From: UBA11373 sp035291545 | GTDB lineage: Bacteria; Actinomycetota; Acidimicrobiia; Spongiisociales; UBA11373 | Assembly (NCBI GenBank): GCA_035291545.1 | Contig: DATDRW010000016.1 | Span: 1-26,242, forward strand | Length of the DNA: 26,242 nucleotides | Reading direction: 5' to 3' | In this document: positions 13,931 through 21,623 of the stretch, piece after piece | How the letters are laid out: every line of letters begins with the position of its first letter | Position numbering within the stretch: the first letter of the stretch is position 1 | The notes under the pieces: model-generated | Told to the model about the DNA's origin: nothing | The model's input: the letters and a program-made list of their open reading frames with translations, nothing else | The model's database searches: none | Made by a program: the position numbers and the translations under genes

Positions 13931-15369
13931 CGTGGGAAGCGGTCATCGGGATCGAAACCCACGTCGAGCTGCTCACCCGCTCCAAGATGTTTTGCGGGTG
14001 CCCCACCGATTTCGGGGCGGAGCCAAACCGCAATGTGTGCCCGGTGTGCCTCGGGCTCCCCGGCGCCCTGCCCGTCCCCAACGAGAAGGCGATCGAGTGG
14101 ACGATCGCGCTCGGCGTCGCGCTCGGCTGCTCCATAGCCCCGCGCTCGGTCTTCCACCGAAAGAACTACTTCTACGCCGATCTGCCCAAGAACTATCAGA
14201 TCTCCCAGTACGACCTGCCCCTGTGCTCCGGTGGGCACCTGGACGTCGATGCCGGCGCCGGGGTGCGCCGGGTCGGGATCACCCGGGTACACCTCGAGGA
14301 GGACACCGGCAAGAGCACCCATCTCGGTGCCGGGGGTCGGATCCAGGAGGCGGTCGCCACCCTCTTGGACTTCAACCGGTCGGGGATCCCGCTCTTGGAG
14401 GCTGTCAGCGAGCCGGACATCCGCACTCCCGACGAGGCACGCGCCTACGCACAGGAGCTGCGCGGGATCGTGCTCGCCCTCGGCATCTCCGACGCCCGCC
14501 TCGAGGAGGGGTCGATGCGCTTCGATGCCAATGTGTCCCTGCGCCCCCTCGGCGCCACCGCCTTCGGCACCAAGGTCGAGGTGAAGAACATGAACTCGCT
14601 CCGGTCTCTGCAACGGGCGTTGGCCCACGAGATCGAGCGGCAGGGGAAGATCCTCGACGGCGGCGGTGCCGTTGCCCAGGAGACCCGCCACTGGGACGAG
14701 GAAGCCGGGCGCACCCGTGCCGGGCGTTCCAAGGAGGAGTCGAGCGACTACCGCTACTTCACCGAACCCGACCTGATGCCGCTCGTCGTCGACGACACCA
14801 CGGTGGGACGCATCCGAGCCGGCCTGCCTGAACTCCCCGCAGCGCGCCGGGGCCGGTATGTCGCCTCCGGCGTCGAGGAGAACGCCGCCCGCACCCTCGT
14901 CGCCGGCGGCCTCGCCGACCTGTTCGACCGGGCCGTCACCGCCGGGGCTTCAGCACGCGGTGCCGCCAATTGGCTGACCGGAGAGGTCACCGCCCATCTC
15001 AATCGAACCGACGGCGACACCGCTGCGCTCGCCCTCGATGCCGCCGGTCTCGCGGAACTGGTGGCAATGGTCGAAGGCGGGGAACTGTCGTCCACGGCCG
15101 CCAAGGACGTGCTCATCGCGGTGCTCGCCGGCGAGGGCACCCCGCGTGCGGTCGCCGGGGCGCGGGATCTCCTCCAGGTCAGCGACGAGGGAGCGATCGC
15201 CACCCTGGTGACCGCAGTGCTCGCCGAGCATCCCGCCGAGGTCGCCCGGGTCGTCGCCGGTGAGGAGAAGCTCGTCGGATTCCTCGTCGGGAAGGTGATG
15301 CGCGCCGGCGGCGGCAAGGCCGATCCGAAGGTGGTCGACCGGCTCGTTCGCAAACAGACCCGCCGGTGA
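13927..15369 (+). CDS. gatB: Asp-tRNA(Asn)/Glu-tRNA(Gln) amidotransferase subunit B
   Basis: GatB binds the mischarged tRNA, activates its carboxylate with ATP and amidates it. The 480-residue protein opens with the family signature VIGIETHVELLTRSKMFCGC, then VCPVCLGLPGALP and RKNYFYADLPKNYQISQYD. The C-terminal YqeY-like helical domain (about 340-480) ends in VMRAGGGKADPKVVDRLV, the tRNA-contacting tail. The C-x-C and C-P-x-C cysteines of the zinc site are present in the first 45 residues. ATG overlaps the gatA stop, with GGAGGG at 13915-13920, 6 bases before it. The HAD gene starts within its stop codon (GTGA). Confidence 0.97.
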   Translation: MTWEAVIGIETHVELLTRSKMFCGCPTDFGAEPNRNVCPVCLGLPGALPVPNEKAIEWTIALGVALGCSIAPRSVFHRKNYFYADLPKNYQISQYDLPLCSGGHLDVDAGAGVRRVGITRVHLEEDTGKSTHLGAGGRIQEAVATLLDFNRSGIPLLEAVSEPDIRTPDEARAYAQELRGIVLALGISDARLEEGSMRFDANVSLRPLGATAFGTKVEVKNMNSLRSLQRALAHEIERQGKILDGGGAVAQETRHWDEEAGRTRAGRSKEESSDYRYFTEPDLMPLVVDDTTVGRIRAGLPELPAARRGRYVASGVEENAARTLVAGGLADLFDRAVTAGASARGAANWLTGEVTAHLNRTDGDTAALALDAAGLAELVAMVEGGELSSTAAKDVLIAVLAGEGTPRAVAGARDLLQVSDEGAIATLVTAVLAEHPAEVARVVAGEEKLVGFLVGKVMRAGGGKADPKVVDRLVRKQTRR

Positions 15370-16019
15370 ACCGGCCCGGGGCGGTGGTGTTCGACTGCGA
15401 CGGAGTGCTCGTCGACTCCGAGCCGCATTCGGTTGCCGCCTGGATGATCGTCCTCGGCCGCCTCCGCCACCCGGGCACCGCCGGCGACGTGGAGCGGTGC
15501 ACCGGTCTCGGATTCCTTCCCACCCGGGAGGCGCTGGCCGTCGTGGCGACTCTGCCCGACCCCGACGAGCTGTGGCCGATGCTGCTCGATGCCCTCGCGG
15601 AATCGTTCCGGATGGGATTACACCGGTTTTCCGACGCGATCGACACGCTGGAGGCGTGCGAGCGGGCGGGGGTGCCTCTCGGTGTGGCCTCGGCCGGTCC
15701 CCGTTCCCGACTCGACCTCACCCTGCAGGTCGCCGGGCTCGCCGATCGGTTCGCGGCGTCGGTGGCGGGTGACGAGGTGTCACGGGGAAAGCCGGCACCC
15801 GACGTGTACCTCCGCGCCGCAGGGCTCCTCGGCGTCGAACCGCGCCATTGCGTTGCCGTCGAGGACTCGCCGGTCGGGGCACAGGCAGCCCGGGCGGCAG
15901 GGATGCGGACGATCGGCGTGGTGCGTCGCCCCGGTGACCGCACCGCCCTGGAGGTTGCAGGGGCCGTCGTGGTTCAGGCGGTCACCCCGGACATGCTCGG
16001 CCTGATACCCGGGGTCTGA
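15366..16019 (+). CDS. HAD-superfamily hydrolase (beta-phosphoglucomutase/phosphatase-like)
   Basis: The 217-residue protein has all four HAD motifs: DCDGVLVDSE near the N-terminus (nucleophile and acid Asp), the VASAGPRSR segment (motif II), RGKPAPDVY (motif III lysine) and VEDSPVGAQAA (motif IV). The small alpha-helical cap between motifs I and II places it with the beta-phosphoglucomutase/phosphoglycolate phosphatase subfamily. The substrate, probably a sugar or glycolate phosphate, cannot be set from sequence. The GTG start overlaps the gatB stop, so it is the last gene of the gat unit, although it has no obvious function in amidation. Confidence 0.88.
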   Translation: MNRPGAVVFDCDGVLVDSEPHSVAAWMIVLGRLRHPGTAGDVERCTGLGFLPTREALAVVATLPDPDELWPMLLDALAESFRMGLHRFSDAIDTLEACERAGVPLGVASAGPRSRLDLTLQVAGLADRFAASVAGDEVSRGKPAPDVYLRAAGLLGVEPRHCVAVEDSPVGAQAARAAGMRTIGVVRRPGDRTALEVAGAVVVQAVTPDMLGLIPGV

Positions 16020-16046
16020 GGGGCGAGGAGCGAACGGCTGTCCGAC

Positions 16047-16080
16047 GCCCGTTGCCCTTGCCCGTTGCCCGGGAGCCCGC
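16047..16080. repeat. Short family B array (CGTTGCC-type), G-quadruplex-type on the minus strand
   Basis: CCC tracts occur at 16048-16050, 16055-16057, 16061-16063, 16068-16070 and 16076-16078, spaced by 4, 3, 4 and 5 bases, with two CGTTGCC units. The complement is a canonical quadruplex motif. GTTGCCC at 16064-16070 can pair with GGGCAAC at 16098-16104 across a loop containing two ATGAGCG heptamers (16082-16095). Confidence 0.65.
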
Positions 16081-16127
16081 AATGAGCGATGAGCGATGGG
16101 CAACACCGCGAGGACGGAGGGCGAGGG

Positions 16128-16183
16128 GCGAGGACGCAGGCCTTGCGGGCGACGGGCGAGGACGCGGGCCTTGCGGGCGACGG
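16128..16183. repeat. 28-bp direct tandem repeat within an inverted family B stretch
   Basis: Positions 16128-16155 and 16156-16183 are two copies of a 28-base unit (four heptamers) that differ only at 16138 (A) versus 16166 (G). The unit contains GGGCGAC, the reverse complement of the family B heptamer. Tracts at 16166-16168, 16175-16177, 16182-16184 and 16189-16194 make a quadruplex motif on the plus strand. Confidence 0.85.
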
Positions 16184-16211
16184 GCGACGGGGGGCGAGAG
16201 GCGAAAGGCTC

Positions 16212-16281
16212 TGGTGCCTGGTGCCTGGTGCCTCGTGTCTGGCGCCCGGTGCCTCGTGTCTGGCGCCCGGTGCCTCGCTCC
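16212..16281. repeat. Heptamer tandem array, family A, 10 units with a 21-bp higher-order repeat
   Basis: Three TGGTGCC units are followed by TCGTGTC, TGGCGCC, CGGTGCC, the same three again, and TCGCTCC. The trio thus forms a perfect 21-base duplication (16233-16253 and 16254-16274). The array ends 1 base before the TACCAT box of the next gene. Confidence 0.88.
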
Positions 16282-16282
16282 C

Positions 16283-16288
16283 TACCAT
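16283..16288 (+). promoter_or_regulatory. Putative leaderless -10 box (TACCAT) of the SDR gene
   Basis: TACCAT is followed by 6 bases and a GTG at 16295. It adjoins the family A array, as in front of gatC and the enoyl-CoA hydratase. No ribosome binding site is present. Confidence 0.5.
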
Positions 16289-16294
16289 CGCCCC

Positions 16295-17278
16295 GTGCAT
16301 TACTTCGTCACGGGTGCGACCGGCTTTCTCGGCGGCTATGTCACCGCCGAGCTTCTCGATGGTGGGCATATGGTGACGGCACTCGTCGCAGACCGCGACC
16401 AGGCCCGCGACATCGCGGAGTACGGGGTGCGTCCCCACATCGGCACCCTGAGCGAAAAAGAGGCGTTGCGCCGCGGTCTGCGCCACGTCGACGGGGTGTT
16501 CCACGTCGCCGGGCACCGCATCGGCTTTGCGGAGCGGAAGACGGCGGAGGCGGTCAACGTGACCGGGACCCGCAACGTGCTCGAACTGGTGCGGGAGCAC
16601 GGCATCCACCGGGTCGTGGTGACCTCGACCCTCGGGGTGTTCTCCGACACCGGGGGTGAGGTGGTCGACGAGAACCACCGGTTCACCGGCGACCACATCA
16701 CGGCCTACGACCGGATCAAGGCCAGGGTGCACTACGAGGTGGCCCTCCCGATGATGGAGAAGGGGCTCCCCGCGGTGCTGCTCATGCCGGGGGCGATCTA
16801 CGGGCCCCGTGACACGAGCCTCATGGCAGACGTGCTCACCCGGTACCTCCTCGGCCGGGCACGGTTCGTCTCCGCCGGCACCGCCTACTGCTGGGCACAC
16901 GTGGAGGACGTCGCCCGGGCGCACCTCCAGGCGATGCAGTTCGGGCGGAGCGGGGAGTCGTACATCGTCGGCGGCGAGCCGCACACGGTCCGGGAGGTGT
17001 TGACCCGCGCCGGGAGACTCGTCGGGCGTCGTCTCCCACCCATCCCGCTGCCGCCGTGGGCGGTGTGGCCGGCGGCAGCGGCGACCAGGGCGGTGAGCGC
17101 GGTCGTGCCACCGCTGCGTCCCACCGCCGACCGCCTGCGGGTGGCCATGGGGGCCACCTATCTCGGGTCGGATGCGAAGGCGCGAGCCGAGCTCGGCTTC
17201 ACGCCGCGCACGCTCGACGAGGGCCTGCCGGGTGCGGTCGAGTGGCTGCTGCGTGACCGTTTCGAGGCCGTCGACTAG
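16295..17278 (+). CDS. NAD(P)-dependent epimerase/reductase (extended SDR family)
   Basis: The 327-residue protein starts VHYFVTGATGFLGGYV, giving the dinucleotide-binding TGATGFLG motif at about 7-14. The active-site elements follow: VVTSTLGVF (Ser/Thr) and Tyr138-xxx-Lys142 in AYDRIKARV. The C-terminal region is hydrophobic and proline-rich (LPPIPLPPWAVWPAAAATRAV, shortened), as in dihydroflavonol-reductase-like and hopanoid-associated sugar epimerases. The substrate is unknown. The frame is open upstream through the repeat arrays, but those residues are low-complexity; the GTG at 16295, 6 bases after a TACCAT box, puts the Rossmann strand at the very N-terminus as usual. The aminopeptidase follows after 11 bases. 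Confidence 0.88.
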   Translation: MHYFVTGATGFLGGYVTAELLDGGHMVTALVADRDQARDIAEYGVRPHIGTLSEKEALRRGLRHVDGVFHVAGHRIGFAERKTAEAVNVTGTRNVLELVREHGIHRVVVTSTLGVFSDTGGEVVDENHRFTGDHITAYDRIKARVHYEVALPMMEKGLPAVLLMPGAIYGPRDTSLMADVLTRYLLGRARFVSAGTAYCWAHVEDVARAHLQAMQFGRSGESYIVGGEPHTVREVLTRAGRLVGRRLPPIPLPPWAVWPAAAATRAVSAVVPPLRPTADRLRVAMGATYLGSDAKARAELGFTPRTLDEGLPGAVEWLLRDRFEAVD

Positions 17279-17289
17279 AAAGAACCCTG

Positions 17290-19827
17290 ATGTCCACTCC
17301 TTCCCGCGACAACCTCACCCGCGACGAGGCGGTCCGCCGCCACGAACAGGTCTCCGGCGTTGCCTACCGCCTCGATCTCGACCTCGAGGAGGGCGCCAAG
17401 GGCTTCCGGGGCGACGTCACGATCGAGTTCCACCACAGCGGCGGAGACACCTTCCTCGAGTGGCTGGGCGGCCAGATCGACCAGTTCGAGGTGAATGGCA
17501 CCCGGGTCGAACCGATGTGGGACGGGTACCGCATCAAGCTCCCCGGCGAAATACTGGAGCGGGACAACCGCATCCGCGTCGTCTACCAGCGTCCCTACGA
17601 CAAGACCGGCGAGGGCCTCCACCACTTCACCGACAACGAAGACGGGCGGGAGTATCTCTACACCCAATTCGAGCCGTATTCCGCCCACCGGTTGTTCCCT
17701 TGTTTCGACCAGCCCGACCTCAAGGCGGCGTATGACCTGGCGGTGACCGCTCCGGAGGGCTGGGTTGTGACCGGTCCCTCCCGCGAGCTCGACCGCGAAC
17801 CGACCGGCGACGGGCGGAGCCGCCGGGTGTTCGCCCGCACCGTGCCGTTCAGTACCTATCTCATGTCGATCGTCGCCGGGCCGTATGCGGAGTTCCGCTC
17901 CTCTCACGGCGACCTTCCGCTCGGGCTCTATGCCCGCGCCTCGCTGCGGCCCCACCTGGAGAAGGACGCCGCCTCGTTGTTCGAGTTGTGCGGGCGCATC
18001 ATCGACCACTTCACCGACCTGTTCGGCGAGCCGTATCCGTTCGACAAGTCCGACCACGTCTTCGTCCCCGAGTTCAACTGGGGCGGTATGGAGAACGTGG
18101 GCAACATCACCTACACCGACTCGGTCGTGTTCCGGGAACCACCCACCGCGGATCAGCTGCAACGCCGGGCCGAATTCTTCGCTCACGAGATCGCCCACAT
18201 GTGGTTCGGCGACCTCGTCACCATGAAATGGTGGGAGGACGTCTGGCTCAACGAGTCGTTTGCGTCCTATGTCGCCTACTTGGCGCTGGATGCGCTGGGC
18301 GACACCGAGATCTGGCAGGACTTCAACTTCCGAATGAAGCTGTGGGCGTACCGCGAGGACCAGCGGCCCACCACCCATCGCATTGCCGACAGCGTCGGTT
18401 CGACCGACGAGACCTTCTTGAACTTCGATGGGATCACCTACGGGAAGGGCGCCTCGGTCCTCAAGCAGCTGGTGCGCGCCATCGGACTCGACGCCTTCCG
18501 CGACGGGCTTCGCACCTACTTCCGCCGCCACCGCTTCGGCAACGCCACCCTCGTCGACTTCCTCGCCGCACTCCAGGAGGGGAGCGGGATCGACCTCGTC
18601 GGCTGGGGGGCGCGTTGGTTGAAGACCCCGTCGCTCAACACGATCTCGGCGCGGGTGACCTCGGTCGGAGACACCGTGACCCGGCTCGAGCTCCGCCAGT
18701 CGGCGTCGGAGGAGCACCCGTACCTGCGGCCGCACCACCTCGACGTCGCTCTCATCGCACCCGGGGGAGCCGTCCGCTCCGTCGCGGCCGTCCTCGAGGA
18801 CGTGGTGGCCGTGGTGCCGGAAGCCGAGGGGTCGGCGGTCCCCGCCTTCGTATACCCCAACCTGGGGGATCACGGCTACGCCAAGATCTCGCTCGACGAG
18901 GGGTCGGTCGCCTACGCCGCCGAGCACCTCGGATCTCTCGGGGGCGGCCTTCTCCGCCAGCAGGTGTGGGCATCCCTGTACGAGATGGTGCGCGACGGGA
19001 CATTGTCTTCGCTGCGTTACCTCGAACTCGTCGACCGGCACCTGCCGGGGGAATCGTCGCTGCCGGTGGTGGACATGGTCACCGCCATCGTGGCCGCAGT
19101 CATCTCGCGGTTCGTTCCCGAGGAGGGCATCGACGGCGCCGCCGCGGCGTTCGTCGCCACCGCCACCCGGGCGATCACCGCGGCGCCGCCCGGAGACGCC
19201 CGGGTGATGTGGGCCCGGGCGCTGATCGCCACCGCGGTGACCGAGGAGGACGCCCGGGCGGCGGCCGAGCTCGTCGATCGGCCGCCGGCCGGTCTCGCCG
19301 TCGATCAGGACATGCGCTGGTCGGTGGCGGTGCGGTGGGCCTCAATCGGGATCGAGGGCACCGACGTCCGGCTCGCCGCCGAGCGTCGGCTGGATCCCTC
19401 TGATCGGGGAGATCGCGCCATGGTGACCGCCGCCGCCGCCCGCCCTGACGGGGCCTCCAAGCAGGAGGTGTGGGATCGGACCCACGGCAACGGCTACGAA
19501 TCGCTCTACCTGATGCGGGCAGCCGGGAACGGATTCTGGTGGCGCAAGCAGGCTGCCCTGGTGGAGCCCTTCGTTGCACCGTTCTTCGCGGGTCTCGCCG
19601 ACCTGTTTTCCCGGTGGGAGGTGGAGGCGGCCCGCGCCTATTTCCGCGTGTTCTTCCCGCGCCACCGCATCGACGAGAATCTGCGGGAGCGGATCGCAGG
19701 AGTGCTCGCCGCCGTGGAGATAGGGCCGGTGCTGCGGCGGATGCTCATCGAAGAGGACGACGAATTGCGGCGTGCCATCGCCTGCCGCGCCGTCGCCGCG
19801 GCGACGCCTGCCACCCCTACGGCGTGA
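17290..19827 (+). CDS. pepN: Aminopeptidase N (M1 family zinc metallopeptidase)
   Basis: This 845-residue cytoplasmic enzyme removes N-terminal residues from peptides. The N-terminal beta domain includes YTQFEPYSAHRLFPCFDQP; the exopeptidase motif GGMEN is at 265-269. The zinc site is HEIAH (His299, Glu300, His303) with Glu322 in WLNE, the exact HExxH-18-E spacing of gluzincins. A long C-terminal helical domain resembles the actinobacterial/eukaryotic-like PepN (ERAP1-type C-terminus). There is no signal peptide. It starts 11 bases after the SDR gene with only a weak AGAAAGAA ribosome site. Its last 11 bases overlap the end of the opposing LCP gene. Confidence 0.94.
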   Translation: MSTPSRDNLTRDEAVRRHEQVSGVAYRLDLDLEEGAKGFRGDVTIEFHHSGGDTFLEWLGGQIDQFEVNGTRVEPMWDGYRIKLPGEILERDNRIRVVYQRPYDKTGEGLHHFTDNEDGREYLYTQFEPYSAHRLFPCFDQPDLKAAYDLAVTAPEGWVVTGPSRELDREPTGDGRSRRVFARTVPFSTYLMSIVAGPYAEFRSSHGDLPLGLYARASLRPHLEKDAASLFELCGRIIDHFTDLFGEPYPFDKSDHVFVPEFNWGGMENVGNITYTDSVVFREPPTADQLQRRAEFFAHEIAHMWFGDLVTMKWWEDVWLNESFASYVAYLALDALGDTEIWQDFNFRMKLWAYREDQRPTTHRIADSVGSTDETFLNFDGITYGKGASVLKQLVRAIGLDAFRDGLRTYFRRHRFGNATLVDFLAALQEGSGIDLVGWGARWLKTPSLNTISARVTSVGDTVTRLELRQSASEEHPYLRPHHLDVALIAPGGAVRSVAAVLEDVVAVVPEAEGSAVPAFVYPNLGDHGYAKISLDEGSVAYAAEHLGSLGGGLLRQQVWASLYEMVRDGTLSSLRYLELVDRHLPGESSLPVVDMVTAIVAAVISRFVPEEGIDGAAAAFVATATRAITAAPPGDARVMWARALIATAVTEEDARAAAELVDRPPAGLAVDQDMRWSVAVRWASIGIEGTDVRLAAERRLDPSDRGDRAMVTAAAARPDGASKQEVWDRTHGNGYESLYLMRAAGNGFWWRKQAALVEPFVAPFFAGLADLFSRWEVEAARAYFRVFFPRHRIDENLRERIAGVLAAVEIGPVLRRMLIEEDDELRRAIACRAVAAATPATPTA

Positions 19828-21298
19828 GTTCGCAGACGTCCTCGAGCCTCTGCAGGCCGAGCGTCTCGATCGCCTCGAGCGGGGGCAGGCGGAGGGCGGT
19901 GGCGGTCCGCTCGGCGATGAAGTCGCGATCGGGGATCGGGAAGAGGTCGGACGTCCAACCCGCTATGTACGAGGTCGAAGTGCCCTCGAATTCGGGGGCG
20001 TCCGGCATGTACCGGACCGACACCACTTCTTCGGGATTGAACTTCTCGAGCAGCTCGATGAAGTCGGGGATGGCGCTCACCGGGATGTCGGTGAACACGT
20101 TGTCCTCGATCACCGGGACCAGCGTCGGGAACTCGCGGAGCACGGTGACCGGGTCGGTCTGAGCGGCGATGGCCTGCAGCACGCAGCGCTGGCGGCTCAT
20201 CCGGTCGAAATCGTCGCCCTGTTCCCGGGAGCGGGCATACCCGAGGGCGGTACGCCCATCCAGGTGCTGGAGACCGGGCTGGATGTCGAGCACCGCGGGG
20301 TCTTCGCCTGGGGAATACATGTACTCCGCGTTGTAGACCCGCTCGGCCACCCGGATGTCGACGCCTCCGATGGCGTCGACGATGGTGATGAACCCGACCA
20401 TGTCCACCATGGCGTAGTAGTGGATCTCGATGCCGAGGAGATACCCGAGGGTGGCCTTCATCGCGTTCGCCCCCGAGTTCGGGAGGCCCCACAGATCGGA
20501 TCGCGTGCGGGCGTCTGCGTACATCAGGAACAGGGTCTGCGGGTAACACCCCGGGCAGGCGTCGCCCCACCAGTTGGATGCCGGGTGGTCGGGTGGCAAC
20601 GGCACCTCCTTGAGGTTGCGCGGGATGCTGAACATCGCGGTCCAGCCGGTTTCCGGGTCGATGCTCACGATCACCATGGTGTCGGTGCGGATGCTCTCCC
20701 GGCCGACTCCGGAGTCCGCGCCCATCAGCAGGATGTTTACCCGCCCCTCATTGGGGAATACGTCGGACCGGGTGGTTACGGTGGTCGAGGTCGTCTCGTC
20801 GGGACCGGTGCCCGATGAGATGGTCGTGCTGACGACCTGACCGGGGTCGGCGTTGAAGTCGTGGGTCAACAGGTCGTAGAGGAGGAGGTTGCGGTGCCCT
20901 ACCCATCCATGGGGCAGTGCGGTGAGGAACAGCACGAAGGCGAGACCCAGAACCACGGCCCCGGTGGCGCCGCCGCCGAGGGTGCGTCCGCTCGCCAGCA
21001 GGAATGCGTCGACCACGGCGACGGCGCGGAACACCAACAGGGCGGCGTTGGCCACCAGCAGGAGCACCAACAGGTCGGGATGCTCGAAGAACGGCCGCGA
21101 TAGGGTCAGTGCCAGCCTGATGCCGCTCACGTAGAACACCATCAGGTACAGGAAGATCGCCGGCAGCACCAGGACGACGGTGACGATCAGATAGACTCGG
21201 GCGCGCCGCCGGTTTCCGGCGTACCACTGCCCCGCACCCGGCACCACCGCCGAGAGCACGGCCGCGGCGAAGGGATTGGGCCGTCGTGCCGGGGACAT
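19817..21298 (-). CDS. LCP (LytR-CpsA-Psr) family ligase with an N-terminal TM2-like membrane module
   Basis: LCP proteins transfer lipid-linked glycopolymers to peptidoglycan outside the membrane. In this 493-residue protein the first 130 residues hold about four hydrophobic segments, starting with SAVVPGAGQWYAGNRRRA, which resembles the PG-x-GQ-x-Y-x-G motif of TM2 domains. A threonine/serine-rich linker (about 158-180) leads to the LCP domain: NILLMGADSG, RTDTMVIVSIDP, SIPRNL, a hydrophobic GFITIVDAIGGVDI region and LDGRTALGYARSRE with DRMSRQR. These include the conserved arginines and aspartates that bind pyrophosphate. Most LCP proteins have one to three membrane helices, so the extended module is unusual. 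It is convergent with pepN (11-base overlap) and divergent from the gene at 21395. Confidence 0.9.
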   Translation of the reverse strand: MSPARRPNPFAAAVLSAVVPGAGQWYAGNRRRARVYLIVTVVLVLPAIFLYLMVFYVSGIRLALTLSRPFFEHPDLLVLLLVANAALLVFRAVAVVDAFLLASGRTLGGGATGAVVLGLAFVLFLTALPHGWVGHRNLLLYDLLTHDFNADPGQVVSTTISSGTGPDETTSTTVTTRSDVFPNEGRVNILLMGADSGVGRESIRTDTMVIVSIDPETGWTAMFSIPRNLKEVPLPPDHPASNWWGDACPGCYPQTLFLMYADARTRSDLWGLPNSGANAMKATLGYLLGIEIHYYAMVDMVGFITIVDAIGGVDIRVAERVYNAEYMYSPGEDPAVLDIQPGLQHLDGRTALGYARSREQGDDFDRMSRQRCVLQAIAAQTDPVTVLREFPTLVPVIEDNVFTDIPVSAIPDFIELLEKFNPEEVVSVRYMPDAPEFEGTSTSYIAGWTSDLFPIPDRDFIAERTATALRLPPLEAIETLGLQRLEDVCELTP

Positions 21299-21306
21299 GG
21301 CCTGGC

Positions 21307-21312
21307 ATGTTA
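21307..21312 (-). promoter_or_regulatory. Putative leaderless -10 box (TAACAT) of the LCP gene
   Basis: On the minus strand TAACAT is followed by 8 bases and the ATG at 21298, without a ribosome binding site. No -35 element is evident 17 bases upstream. Confidence 0.4.
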
Positions 21313-21381
21313 CGACGGAGCCGTGAACAGCCGACGCGTGGCCGAGCCCTCTTGATGTCGCTCGCTCGCTCGCGCGCGCTC

Positions 21382-21387
21382 TAACCT
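21382..21387 (+). promoter_or_regulatory. Putative leaderless -10 box (TAACCT) of the transporter unit
   Basis: TAACCT is followed by 7 bases and the ATG at 21395. A GCTC/GCGC-rich simple repeat (21358-21380) lies directly upstream where a -35 region would be. Confidence 0.5.
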
Positions 21388-21394
21388 AACCGAG

Positions 21395-21619
21395 ATGCTC
21401 AACCTTCTCGCCCAGATTCCGATCACGGTCCCCGATGGGACCGACGAGATCGTCGACCAGGTCAAGTCCAACCCCGTCCTGCTCGCCATCCTCATCGGAG
21501 TCGGCGTGCTCACCGCCGCCGTCTTCGTGTGGGGGATCATGAAGCAGGGGATCAAGGCCGTGATCTTCGGCGGCCTGCTCAGCGCCGCCGCCTGGTTCTG
21601 GTACTTCAACGTGAGATAG
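21395..21619 (+). CDS. Small two-helix membrane protein, first gene of the tungstate transporter unit
   Basis: No family is recognised. The 74-residue protein has a short polar N-terminal part (ITVPDGTDEIVDQVKSNP) and two hydrophobic segments at about 29-48 and 53-70, joined by a GIMKQGIKAV turn, so it is probably a hairpin in the membrane. It lacks cysteines and metal-binding motifs. Its stop is 4 bases before the permease start, so co-transcription with the transporter is very likely. It may be an accessory subunit or merely a neighbour. The TAACCT box 7 bases upstream supports the start. Confidence 0.75.
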   Translation: MLNLLAQIPITVPDGTDEIVDQVKSNPVLLAILIGVGVLTAAVFVWGIMKQGIKAVIFGGLLSAAAWFWYFNVR

Positions 21620-21623
21620 CGCG

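Noticed and set aside
16052..16294. Open frame extending the SDR gene upstream by 81 codons
   Set aside because: It translates the family A and B repeats; the Rossmann motif is expected at the very N-terminus, which the GTG at 16295 provides.
21358..21380. GCTC/GCGC simple repeat as a specific operator
   Set aside because: It is a short tetranucleotide-like run without dyad symmetry of operator type; noted only as the region upstream of the TAACCT box.
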